In this document: piece after piece, positions 36,525 through 44,142 of the stretch
Position numbering within the stretch: position 1 is the first letter of the stretch
Layout: each line of letters starts with the position of its first letter
Assembly (NCBI RefSeq): GCF_011065935.2
Contig: NZ_JAAMNH020000001.1
Span: 2,129,001-2,193,000 of the forward strand
Direction of reading: 5' to 3'
Length of the DNA: 64,000 nt
Source: Clostridium estertheticum
GTDB lineage: Bacteria; Bacillota; Clostridia; Clostridiales; Clostridiaceae
Made by a program: the position numbers and the translations under genes
Notes under the pieces: generated by a model
Seen by the model: only the letters and a program-made list of their open reading frames with translations
Told to the model about the DNA's origin: nothing
Databases searched by the model: none

Positions 36525-37277
36525 ATGGAAAAGGATAAAAAAATAGCAGTTTTGATTGATGCTGACAATGTATCTGATAAATATATAAAATATATAATTG
36601 ATGAGATTTCAAATCATGGAACACCTACATATAAAAGAATTTACGGAGATTGGACCAAACCTCAACTAGCTTCCTGGAAGAATGTATTACTTAATTATTC
36701 TATTAGTCCAATACAACAATACAGTTATACCACAGGCAAAAATTCAACAGATGCAGCTCTTATAATTGATGCCATGGATATACTCTATTCAAAGAATGTT
36801 GATGGTTTTTGCATCGTGTCTAGTGATAGTGATTTTACTAAACTTGCAGCTAGGCTAAGGGAAGCTGGTATGTATGTTATTGGCATGGGGGAAAAGAAAA
36901 CTCCTATACCTTTTATTTCAGCTTGTGAGAAGTTTAAATATCTTGAAGTATTAGCTTCAATGTCGCCAAAAAATACTGAAGCCATTACTGTTAAAGGGGT
37001 ACAAATACAAGAAGAATCTAAACTTGGTATGACAAGTACCGATAAATTAGTAGAGGCTATTAAAACTATTATAACTGAGATTTCTGATGAAGACGGCTGG
37101 GCATTTTTAGGAGAATTAGGTAGCACTCTTAATAAGAGGTATCCAGATTTTGATACAAGAAACTATGGGTATACAAAGCTTACACCTTTTGTAGCTTCTT
37201 TAAATCATTTTGAGATTAGATCAACAAAAACTAGCAATCCAAGTATAAGTCTAAAATATATAAGAAATAAAGAGTAA
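36525..37277 (+). CDS. NYN-domain (LabA/PIN-like) protein with C-terminal OST-HTH/LOTUS domain
   Basis: The N-terminal NYN nuclease-like fold shows VLIDADNVSDKYI, DAALIIDAMDILYS and CIVSSDSDFTKLAARLREAG, with the acidic residues expected for a Mg-dependent PIN/NYN active site. A C-terminal LOTUS/OST-HTH domain (about 175-250, VEAIKTIITEISDEDGWAFLGELGSTL and RNYGYTKLTPFV) is proposed in this family to bind RNA or G-quadruplexes. It is probably an RNase or RNA-binding regulator. The ATG at 36525 follows AAGGAG; the upstream GTG at 36510 overlaps it and is rejected (250 residues). Confidence 0.88.
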   Translation: MEKDKKIAVLIDADNVSDKYIKYIIDEISNHGTPTYKRIYGDWTKPQLASWKNVLLNYSISPIQQYSYTTGKNSTDAALIIDAMDILYSKNVDGFCIVSSDSDFTKLAARLREAGMYVIGMGEKKTPIPFISACEKFKYLEVLASMSPKNTEAITVKGVQIQEESKLGMTSTDKLVEAIKTIITEISDEDGWAFLGELGSTLNKRYPDFDTRNYGYTKLTPFVASLNHFEIRSTKTSNPSISLKYIRNKE

Positions 37278-37281
37278 AATA

Positions 37282-37330
37282 TAAAAGAGGCTATGCATCA
37301 AATTTTAAAATTGATGCATAGCCTCTTTTA
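37282..37330. terminator. Bidirectional terminator between the NYN gene and the FeoB-associated peptide gene
   Basis: A 20-bp perfect stem (arms 37282-37301 and 37311-37330, TAAAAGAGG...CCTCTTTTA at the base) with A/T runs on both sides. It serves the + strand NYN gene and the - strand peptide gene. Confidence 0.92.
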
Positions 37331-37336
37331 TATTAA

Positions 37337-37474
37337 TTATCGTTTGTTGCACTTACTTTTATCAGAACAGCTGCTACCACAACTGCATTTATTATTTTTG
37401 GTATCAGTATATACTTTTTTAAAAGCTAGTATTATAATACATGCAAAAACTAAACCAACTATTATGTTCCCCAT
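37337..37474 (-). CDS. FeoB-associated Cys-rich membrane peptide
   Basis: The 45-residue protein begins MGNIIVGLVFACIIILAFKK, one membrane helix, followed by a soluble tail with C30, C32, C36 and C42 (CSCGSSCSDKSKC). This is the FeoB-associated Cys-rich membrane protein family, normally encoded next to feoB and thought to assist ferrous iron uptake. No feoA or feoB lies in the window, so here it is an orphan. The ribosome site AGGAG is 12 bases from the ATG, somewhat far. It is too short for usual gene finders. Confidence 0.8.
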   Translation of the reverse strand: MGNIIVGLVFACIIILAFKKVYTDTKNNKCSCGSSCSDKSKCNKR

Positions 37475-37497
37475 ATTACATTTCAACTCCTAATTCA

Positions 37498-37841
37498 GCA
37501 CGTTTAGATACAAACGTTAGACTACTTAATGTAGGAGACGCAAATGCGGAGGATGTTTCAAAGGCAGATGCAGTAGCATTTGGATGTCCATCTATGGGAT
37601 CAGAGGAGCTTGAGGAATCAGAAATGGAACCATTTATTGAGTCAATTGCCAGTGTGGTAAATGGCAAAAATATTATATTGTTTGGTTCGTATGGATGGGG
37701 TAATGGATGACTGATTGGCAAGAGAGAATGGAAGGGTATGGTGCCAACGTTATAGTAGATGGACTTATAATTAATTATGCGGCGGATAGTGAAGGCATAG
37801 AAAAGTGCAGGGAAATTGGTGAGTTGTTGTCAAAAGCTTAA
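37498..37841 (+). pseudogene. Flavodoxin, N-terminally truncated and frameshifted
   Basis: The first frame contains KADAVAFGCPSMGSEELEES and NIILFGSYGWGNG, then meets TGA. The next frame continues WMTDWQERMEGYGANVIVDG to a stop at 37839-37841. Together they are the C-terminal two-thirds of a short-chain flavodoxin. The FMN phosphate loop (SGTGNT) is gone, and a small deletion at about 37700 removed the GE residues and shifted the frame. The upstream junction falls next to the FeoB-associated gene. Confidence 0.85.
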
Positions 37842-37921
37842 AAAAGTTCCAGTATGAAATTGGGATTTTTAACCCACAGAAATATTGAAAGAAAATATAT
37901 TAAATTTAGTGACCATCTAAG

Positions 37922-37946
37922 CTCTTGATTTCTCAAGAGTTTTTTT
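37922..37946 (+). terminator. Terminator after the flavodoxin remnant
   Basis: CTCTTGA-TTTC-TCAAGAG followed by seven T. It outlived the gene it served. Confidence 0.9.
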
Positions 37947-38108
37947 GATTTTAAATAAACAAGCCACCTGAAAATGTTAGGCAACCAATTATTTAATATA
38001 TGTTAATCCATGTGAAAAAAAATTCATTTGTGATACACTGAGTATATGAAATTAATGACAATTTTAACCTGATAAACAAATGAAATAAAGTAGAAGGTGA
38101 GAAACATT

Positions 38109-39296
38109 ATGAAATCAGTAAATCTTACAAATAAACAAGCTCGTCAATTTATTCTGCTAAAGCAAGGATTAATGGGACAACATAAATTTATTAAAGAAAA
38201 GGGCGTTTGTGACTATATTAAACAGGCAGGGTGTATTCAGTTTGACCCCATTGATGTTTGCGGTAAAAATGCTGAACTAGTATTGCAATCAAGAGTAGAA
38301 GGCTTTTCTAAAGATATGCTTTATAAGCTTTTATACAAAGACAGAAGACTTATAGATTATCTTGATAAGAACATGGCTATATTCAATATAGAGGATTGGA
38401 AATACTTCTCGCGGCTCCGGGCATCTTACAATGAATATGGTAGAAGTATGGATGAAATAAATGATGTTTCAGATGAGATAAAGTCAATTATTAAAGAAAA
38501 GGGATTTGCATCTTCAAAGGATATTAATTTAAATGAGAAAGTTGATTGGGCGTGGAATCCTACTACCTTATCTCGAGCAGCCCTTGAAACTATGTATTTT
38601 CGTGGAGAGCTAATTATTCATCATAAAAAAGGAACAATTAAGCAGTATGCGATTGCCAGTGAACATATAGCTGATGAGATTTTAAATGCTAGCGATCCTA
38701 ATTTAACTGAGGATGAACATCAATCCTGGAGAGTTCTAAGACGTATTGGTGCAGTGGGAATGCTATGGAATAAACCATCAGATGCCTTGCTTGGAATTGA
38801 TGGGTTAAAAGCTGCCAACCGCAAAATTATATTCCAGAGATTATTTCAAGAAGGCAAAATTATTGAAATCACAATTGGAAATATACCTGATAGTTTTTAT
38901 TGTTTGCCCGAAGATAGACCTATCATTGACAGGGTATTGAGTGATAATGAGTTTAAGTGTAGAACAGAGTTTATTGCACCTCTTGATAATATGCTTTGGG
39001 ATAGAAAGCTTATAAAAGTGATTTTTGGTTTTGACTACAAGTGGGAAATATACACACCTGTGCTTCAGAGAAAATATGGGCATTATGTTTTGCCTGTATT
39101 GTCTGGAGATAGGTTTATTGGTAGGATAGAAATAGTAAATGATAAAAAGTTAAATCAACTTATAGTGAAAAATTTCTGGTTTGAGGATGATATTGCTTTC
39201 CATGATAGGTTCGCTGAGAGTATTTATGACTGTATTAAAAGGTTTTCTAAATTTAATAATTGCGAAGAGATCAAATTAGGGTGTAAAATAGGATAA
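38109..39296 (+). CDS. YcaQ/AlkX-type DNA glycosylase (HTH_42 family)
   Basis: The 395-residue protein belongs to the winged-helix YcaQ-like family (ARQFILLKQGL at the start, VDWAWNPTTLSRAALETMYFRGEL in the wHTH core, PLDNMLWDRKLIKVIFGFDYKWEIYTP near residue 320). The catalytic QxD triad of AlkX/YcaQ appears to be QFD in GCIQFDPID. E. coli YcaQ unhooks DNA interstrand crosslinks and removes bulky N-alkyl adducts; the same role is inferred. The ATG at 38109 follows AGAAGGTGAG; the GTG at 38097 lies in that site. It is monocistronic. Confidence 0.85.
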   Translation: MKSVNLTNKQARQFILLKQGLMGQHKFIKEKGVCDYIKQAGCIQFDPIDVCGKNAELVLQSRVEGFSKDMLYKLLYKDRRLIDYLDKNMAIFNIEDWKYFSRLRASYNEYGRSMDEINDVSDEIKSIIKEKGFASSKDINLNEKVDWAWNPTTLSRAALETMYFRGELIIHHKKGTIKQYAIASEHIADEILNASDPNLTEDEHQSWRVLRRIGAVGMLWNKPSDALLGIDGLKAANRKIIFQRLFQEGKIIEITIGNIPDSFYCLPEDRPIIDRVLSDNEFKCRTEFIAPLDNMLWDRKLIKVIFGFDYKWEIYTPVLQRKYGHYVLPVLSGDRFIGRIEIVNDKKLNQLIVKNFWFEDDIAFHDRFAESIYDCIKRFSKFNNCEEIKLGCKIG

Positions 39297-39348
39297 ACAT
39301 ATTACTAATTTAAAATAGATTATTAGTTTAATTAGGAGGTAATTATAA

Positions 39349-40125
39349 ATGAATAAAAAAATGCCTGTATTATTTATTGGACATGGTAGTCCCATGAATG
39401 CAATTTTAGACAATTCATATACGGAAGCTATTTGTAAATCAATAGAGAATATACCAAAGCCAGAAGCAATTTTGGTGATATCTGCTCACTGGGAGACCGA
39501 TGGTACATATATTACAGCAAGTGATGCACCTAAACAGATTTATGACTTTTATGGGTTTCCTCAGGAACTTTATAATATCAAATATAACCCAACTGGTGCT
39601 AAAAAATATGCGCAAATGGTAGCAGAGGAACTTGTGGATTCTAATGTTATGCTTACGCAGGAATGGGGTCTGGACCATGGTGCTTGGTCTGTGCTAACAC
39701 ATATGTATCCCAAAGCTGATATCCCTGTATTTCAAATGAGTTTAAACAGGTTAGGGGATGAAAACTATCATTATAACCTTGGCAGAAAACTATCTGTGCT
39801 TCGTGAAAAAGGGATTCTAATAATAGGAAGCGGAGACATAGTCCATAACCTAAGAATTATGAATTATGATATGGATGCAGCACCATTTGACTGGGCAACT
39901 GAATTTGATAATTATATTTCCGAAGCTATAGTAAATAGAAAGCATGATAATATCATATCCTATGAAAAATTAGGCAAAACAGCCAAATTATCTGTACCTA
40001 CTAAGGAGCATTATTTACCATTACTTTATATAGCTGGGTTACAAGAAGAAGCAGATGAGGTTAAGTTTATATATAAAGGGATACAACATAGTTCTATGTC
40101 TATGACCAGTATACAAATAGGTTAA
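39349..40125 (+). CDS. DODA-type (YgiD) extradiol ring-cleavage dioxygenase
   Basis: The 258-residue protein has family landmarks: VLFIGHGSPMNAI (His12, metal ligand), ILVISAHWET (second His), WGLDHGAWSVLTHMYP, LIIGSGDIVHNLR and the late histidine in KEHYLPLLYIAG. YgiD-like enzymes cleave DOPA-like catechols in a metal-dependent, O2-using reaction. Its presence in an apparent anaerobe is odd and may point to a detoxifying role. The ribosome site is TAGGAGG. It is followed after 19 bases by a small conserved gene. Confidence 0.88.
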   Translation: MNKKMPVLFIGHGSPMNAILDNSYTEAICKSIENIPKPEAILVISAHWETDGTYITASDAPKQIYDFYGFPQELYNIKYNPTGAKKYAQMVAEELVDSNVMLTQEWGLDHGAWSVLTHMYPKADIPVFQMSLNRLGDENYHYNLGRKLSVLREKGILIIGSGDIVHNLRIMNYDMDAAPFDWATEFDNYISEAIVNRKHDNIISYEKLGKTAKLSVPTKEHYLPLLYIAGLQEEADEVKFIYKGIQHSSMSMTSIQIG

Positions 40126-40144
40126 AACTAAGGAGTCGTATATT

Positions 40145-40588
40145 ATGAATTCAATATTTAAGAAATTAGGATTAACCCATCAAAATCCAGTGCTCATTTT
40201 AAATGCTCCAGAAGAATATAAAGAAATTATGGGAGCCATTGAGGCTGAGGTGCATGAACAAGTTATAGGAAAATATAAATTCATACAAATATTTGCTAAG
40301 GAATTTGATGAAGCTAAAACCTATGCTAGCGAAGCAATTAAAGTATTAGAGGATGATGGACATTTGTGGCTATGCTACCCTAAGGGAGCTTCAAAAAAGT
40401 ATAAATCAGATATAAATAGAACAAAATCATGGGATATATTTGCACCATATGATTTTGAACCAGTATCCCAAGTATCAATTGATGAAGACTGGTCAGCAAT
40501 GAGATTTCGCCACGTGGATAACATAAAGACAATGAAGAGAAAGACAGCTGCCACTGAAAAGGGACAGGAAAGAATCAAATTAAAATAG
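40145..40588 (+). CDS. Conserved protein, DUF3052-like
   Basis: The 147-residue soluble protein contains LTHQNPVLILNAPEEYKE at the N-terminus and DGHLWLCYPKGASKKYKSDI in the centre, with a basic tail. I recall similar proteins annotated as DUF3052 or hypothetical. No catalytic motif is evident. The short gap from the dioxygenase gene suggests co-transcription. Confidence 0.55.
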   Translation: MNSIFKKLGLTHQNPVLILNAPEEYKEIMGAIEAEVHEQVIGKYKFIQIFAKEFDEAKTYASEAIKVLEDDGHLWLCYPKGASKKYKSDINRTKSWDIFAPYDFEPVSQVSIDEDWSAMRFRHVDNIKTMKRKTAATEKGQERIKLK

Positions 40589-40616
40589 ATAAATAATTTA
40601 TTGGTTTTTAAACCCA

Positions 40617-40672
40617 TTAAAGCTTTAAATATTAGTAGCATAAAATTGTATACATAAATATTTAAAGCTTTT
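40617..40672 (+). terminator. Long AT-rich hairpin after the dioxygenase gene pair
   Basis: TTAAAGCTTTAAATATT (40617-40633) is complementary to AATATTTAAAGCTTTT (40657-40672), with T residues downstream. It contains two AAGCTT palindromes. Confidence 0.65.
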
Positions 40673-40711
40673 ACTTATAAAACTATCAGAATATTATAAA
40701 AAACATAGGCA

Positions 40712-40739
40712 AATTTACTTGTATATGGTAAAGTAAATT
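40712..40739 (+). promoter_or_regulatory. Inverted repeat upstream of the LacI gene
   Basis: AATTTACTT (40712-40720) and AAGTAAATT (40731-40739), perfect 9-bp arms, 10-base spacer. It probably contains the regulator's own promoter or operator. The later sequence AATCGTTTAC resembles a LacI half-site. Confidence 0.55.
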
Positions 40740-40774
40740 CAAGTTTAATCGTTTACTGAAGGAGTAGTTAGAAT

Positions 40775-41791
40775 ATGGATACAATAATGAAAAAACCCAC
40801 AATAAAAGATGTCGCAAAAAAAGCGAATGTTTCTGTGGCTACTGTTTCTAGAATTCTTAATGGTTTAGAGGGCTACTCTGAGGAAACAAAGCTGAAAGTA
40901 ACTGATGTAGTAGAAAAAATGGGCTACAGAAGAAACGCTATTGCTATGAACTTAAAGACAAAAACTACCCGAACCATAGGTGTGTTGTTGCCTAAAGTTG
41001 AAACTACTTTTTATGTGGAGATTTTAAATGGTATAGAGGACATGGCACATAAGAATAATTACAGTGTTTTTATTTGTACAACAGGATCCAGCTCCCATTT
41101 GATGCCTTACTATTTAAATGTATTATCTGAAAGACAGGTAGATGGCATTATTGCCTGCAGTTTTTCACCTAAAGATATGTATGATAAGGATATTGTTGAC
41201 ACTAAGATACCTTGCATCCTTGTATCAACATTTTCACCACGTTTTCCTCTTCCATACATTAAAGTAGATGATTTTCAAGCTTCATATGCGGCTACTAGAT
41301 ATTTGATAGAAAATGGACATACTAAAATAGCCATTCTAGGTGGAGATAAAGAGGATCCAATTGCAGGTATACCACGTTTAGAAGGATATATGAAAGCTCT
41401 AAAAGAACATGATATCCCCATTAATGAAAATCTTATAAAACATAATGGTTTCAGTTTTGATGGAGGCAAAAAATCTATGGAATCGCTTCTAAGTGAAAAT
41501 ATAAAATTCACTGCAATCTTTGCATCTTGTGATGATATTGCAGTTGGCGCAATGTTCATAGCTCATAAAAGAGGTATGAAAGTTCCAAAGGATTTTTCTA
41601 TAATATGCTATGACAACACTAAAGTAGCGGAAATGGCTTATCCACCACTAACAGCATTAGCTCAACCCTCCTATGAGATGGGCCAAAAGTCAGTTGAAAT
41701 GCTAATTAAAACTATTACTACTAATAAAAAAAGTGAGAGCATAATAATGCCCTTTGAAATCATAGAAAGAGAAACAGTTAGAAAACTTTGA
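40775..41791 (+). CDS. LacI family transcriptional regulator (maltose/glucoside type)
   Basis: The 338-residue protein begins with the LacI HTH (TIKDVAKKANVSVATVSRILNG) and hinge (GYRRNAIAMNLKTKTTRTIGVLLP), followed by a sugar-binding periplasmic-protein fold. The adjacent decayed gene is an oligo-1,6-glucosidase, so it probably once controlled alpha-glucoside use. A TAATCGATTA palindrome typical of LacI operators sits at 41813, just before that remnant. The regulator itself looks intact and may still act elsewhere. Confidence 0.9.
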   Translation: MDTIMKKPTIKDVAKKANVSVATVSRILNGLEGYSEETKLKVTDVVEKMGYRRNAIAMNLKTKTTRTIGVLLPKVETTFYVEILNGIEDMAHKNNYSVFICTTGSSSHLMPYYLNVLSERQVDGIIACSFSPKDMYDKDIVDTKIPCILVSTFSPRFPLPYIKVDDFQASYAATRYLIENGHTKIAILGGDKEDPIAGIPRLEGYMKALKEHDIPINENLIKHNGFSFDGGKKSMESLLSENIKFTAIFASCDDIAVGAMFIAHKRGMKVPKDFSIICYDNTKVAEMAYPPLTALAQPSYEMGQKSVEMLIKTITTNKKSESIIMPFEIIERETVRKL

Positions 41792-41812
41792 TAGTTTTTT
41801 ATACTATTTAAG

Positions 41813-41822
41813 TAATCGATTA
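41813..41822. promoter_or_regulatory. LacI-type operator palindrome
   Basis: TAATCGATTA is a perfect 10-bp palindrome with the central CG of LacI/CcpA/MalR sites. It lies between the LacI gene and the glucosidase remnant, eight bases before the first recognisable glucosidase codon. Confidence 0.55.
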
Positions 41823-41829
41823 ACCAAAT

Positions 41830-42514
41830 CAGATTTACCCAAGGAGCTTTAAAGATAGTAATGGAGACGGAATCGGAGACTTAAGACTGCCTGGGACCTT
41901 GAGCCTGAAACCCAAATGTACTATTTGCACTTATTCTCCAAAAAACAGCCAGATTTAAATTGGGAAAATGAAGATTTAAGAAAAGAAATTTTTGATATGA
42001 TGAAATGGTGGTTAGAAAAAGGAGTTGATGGTTTCCGTATGGATGCTATCAACATGATTGGAAAAGAGCAAAGCTATCCTGATGGAATTGTTAAGGGCCC
42101 TAATACCTATGCAGATCCAGGAAGCTTAAGCAAAAACCATCCAAAAGCTAATGATTATTTAAAAGACCAATTCAAGCAATTTAATATGTAGGCGAAGATA
42201 GTAATGAATTAAATATGGTGTTTCAATTTGAACATATGGGTATAGGGGATGGACCCGACGGAAAATGGGGCAAAACAACATTTGTACTAAAGGAATTCAA
42301 GACCATTATGTCGAAATGGCAAAATGAACTCCAAGGAAAAGGCTGGAATAGTCTTTATTTAAATAATCATGACCAACCAATAATGGTTTGCTCTTCCAAA
42401 TAACATAAAATATACTCATAGTGAGCTTCTAATTTCAAATTATTTGTAGAATCTGATGTTATAGAGGAAATTGAGCTTAAACCTTATGAAACGAGAACAT
42501 ATCTATTAAAATAA
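41830..42514 (+). pseudogene. Oligo-1,6-glucosidase (GH13) with internal deletions and frameshifts
   Basis: Four pieces remain in order. QIYPRSFKDSNGDGIGDLR comes from the N-terminus. After a deletion of roughly 160 residues come WDLEPETQMYYLHLFSKKQP and GVDGFRMDAINMI (with the nucleophile Asp). After a further frame break come GEDSNELNMVFQFEHM and SLYLNNHDQP (catalytic NHDQP). Finally EIELKPYETRTYLLK is the usual C-terminus. The piece order and motifs are those of MalL/oligo-1,6-glucosidase; several stops intervene, so no enzyme can be made. Confidence 0.9.
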
Positions 42515-42517
42515 AAC

Positions 42518-42615
42518 AAAAGGCTGTGAAGTGCTACTTCACAGCCTTTATTATTAAAGTAAAGGGGGACTTCGCTTTAATTTATTAACCTATGAGTAGA
42601 TGATAACATAGAATT
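42518..42615. repeat. 98-bp intergenic repeat with hairpin, copy 1
   Basis: It starts with a 14-bp stem (AAAGGCTGTGAAGT/ACTTCACAGCCTTT, GCT loop), continues TTATTAAAGTAAAGGGGGAC...TTTAATTTATTAACCTAT and ends AACATAGAATT. A second copy is at 43723-43820. The hairpin also works as terminator for the glucosidase remnant on + and has a T-tract on -. Confidence 0.85.
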
Positions 42616-42790
42616 ATGTCGAAATTATGAAGAAGGTGTAAAGTATCTTTAAATATTTAATAAAAATGATAAATTTATTAAAGCTAATATTTTTAATAGA
42701 ACAAAGAAGGAGAATAGAATTTATTAAATTAAGGATAATAGATAGTGGAATAGTTGTATAAATGACTCTATCAAATTAGGAGTGGTAAAT

Positions 42791-43660
42791 ATGGAGGAAA
42801 AGTATAAGGGTCTAAAACTAGCAGAGCGAGGTGCGCGCATAAGTATTTTAGCTTATATTTTATTGGCGTCATTAAAGCTTGGAGTTGGATATTTATCTGG
42901 CTCAAAGGCTCTAACTGCAGATGGACTGAATAATACAACAGATATAGTTGCCTCACTAGCTGTTTTAATTGGATTAAAGATATCAAGAAAACCCGCGGAT
43001 GATGATCATCTTTATGGTCATTTTAGAGCAGAGACTATTGCCTCACTAATTGCCTCCCTTATTATGATAGCTGTAGGAATGGATGTTTTATACAAAGCAG
43101 CACGCTCTATTTTTTTCTTCAAGGCGCAGGTTCCAGATTTAAATGCAGCTTTAGTTGGTATCATTTGTGCAGGAGCAATATACTTTGTGTATCGTTATAA
43201 TAAAAGAATTGCCATTCAAATAAATAGTTCAGGACTAATGGCTGCTGCAAAAGATAATCTTTCAGATGCATGGGTTAGTATAGGAACATCTGTAGGCATT
43301 GTTGCTTCTCAATTTGGTTTGCCATGGATAGATCCATTGGCTGCAGTAGTAGTTGGCATATTAATTATAAAGACTGGTTGGGATATTTTTAGAGAAGCAT
43401 CACATAACTTGACAGATGGTTTTAATAGTGAACAATTAAATAATATAACCCACTGCATAAATCAGGTTTCGGGAGTCAAAAGGGTTAGGGCCATTAGAGC
43501 GCGTGTCAGTGGGAATAATATTCTTCTTGATATAATAGTAAGGGTTAGTGCAAACTTAAGTGTGGTTGAAGGTCACAATATCACGGAAAACATTGAAGAA
43601 AAACTGAGAAGTGAATTTGATATTACAGAAGCAGTTGTGCATGTAGAACCTGAAATTTAG
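42791..43660 (+). CDS. Cation diffusion facilitator, manganese-type
   Basis: The 289-residue CDF protein has six helices and a cytoplasmic C-terminal domain. The TM2 metal site reads ADGLNNTTD (NxxxD) and the TM5 site KDNLSDAW (DxxxD), the combination known for Mn(II)-exporting CDFs such as MneP/MntE, rather than the HxxxD of zinc exporters. The loop DDHLYGHFRAETI is the usual family motif. The start at 42791 follows AGGAG; the GTG at 42782 is part of that site. Two copies of a 98-bp repeat flank it. Confidence 0.9.
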   Translation: MEEKYKGLKLAERGARISILAYILLASLKLGVGYLSGSKALTADGLNNTTDIVASLAVLIGLKISRKPADDDHLYGHFRAETIASLIASLIMIAVGMDVLYKAARSIFFFKAQVPDLNAALVGIICAGAIYFVYRYNKRIAIQINSSGLMAAAKDNLSDAWVSIGTSVGIVASQFGLPWIDPLAAVVVGILIIKTGWDIFREASHNLTDGFNSEQLNNITHCINQVSGVKRVRAIRARVSGNNILLDIIVRVSANLSVVEGHNITENIEEKLRSEFDITEAVVHVEPEI

Positions 43661-43722
43661 TTAGTTTAAATTATTGTCTTTTAAATTAAATATATTTGCG
43701 TTATGCTATAATTCGAAAAACA

Positions 43723-43820
43723 GAAAAGCTGCGAAGTGATACTTCGCAGCTTTTATTATTAAAGTAAAGGGGGACTTCGCTTTAATTTACTAACCTATAA
43801 ATAAATCATAACATAGAATT
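43723..43820. repeat. 98-bp intergenic repeat with hairpin, copy 2
   Basis: Same layout as copy 1. Stem AAAAGCTGCGAAGT/ACTTCGCAGCTTTT, loop GAT, then an almost identical AAAGTAAAGGGGGACTTCGC segment and the same AACATAGAATT end. Stem differences from copy 1 are compensated on both arms. It acts as terminator for the CDF gene. Confidence 0.85.
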
Positions 43821-43999
43821 GTTACGGCATTATTAAGAATATGTGTAGTATTTGTTAAATATTTGACATGCTAAAAAATGTTTCATATTTAAATCTCATA
43901 ATCTGTATAATTATTATGATTTATATAGCTATTAATTTCCTATTATAATAGGAAAATGACGGCTTCTGAAAAAAAATTACTCAAATTTAGCTTATAATT

Positions 44000-44028
44000 T
44001 TGATTTATAGACAAATTTATACTATAAT
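44000..44028 (+). promoter_or_regulatory. Promoter of the threonine operon
   Basis: TTGATT (44000-44005), 17-base spacer, TATAAT (44023-44028). A separate perfect 20-bp palindrome (TTTCCTATTA/TAATAGGAAA) lies about 50 bases upstream. Confidence 0.7.
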
Positions 44029-44052
44029 ATATAAAACTAGTTTAAAGAGTAA

Positions 44053-44123
44053 TGAATATTCTTAATAATCCAATCCATCATTTGAAAATATTTAAAGATG
44101 ATTTGAAGTATTATAAATATTCA
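44053..44123 (+). promoter_or_regulatory. Long imperfect hairpin in the leader of the threonine operon
   Basis: The outer arms TGAATATT and AATATTCA are perfectly complementary, and the inner arms (TTAATAATCC...CATCATTT against AAAGATGATTTGAAGTATTA) pair over most of their length. The structure covers most of the roughly 105-nt leader and ends about eight bases before the ribosome site AAAGGAG. No T-box or lysine-riboswitch consensus is visible. A regulatory role is inferred. Confidence 0.5.
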
Positions 44124-44142
44124 TATAAAGGAGAATTAACAT

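Noticed and set aside
37293..37493. 66-codon + strand frame opposite the FeoB-associated gene
   Set aside because: It starts in a terminator stem and is the antisense shadow of the Cys-rich peptide gene.
44029..44142. T-box or lysine riboswitch before the threonine operon
   Set aside because: No AGGGTGGNACCGCG-type T-box motif and no terminator/antiterminator pair was found.
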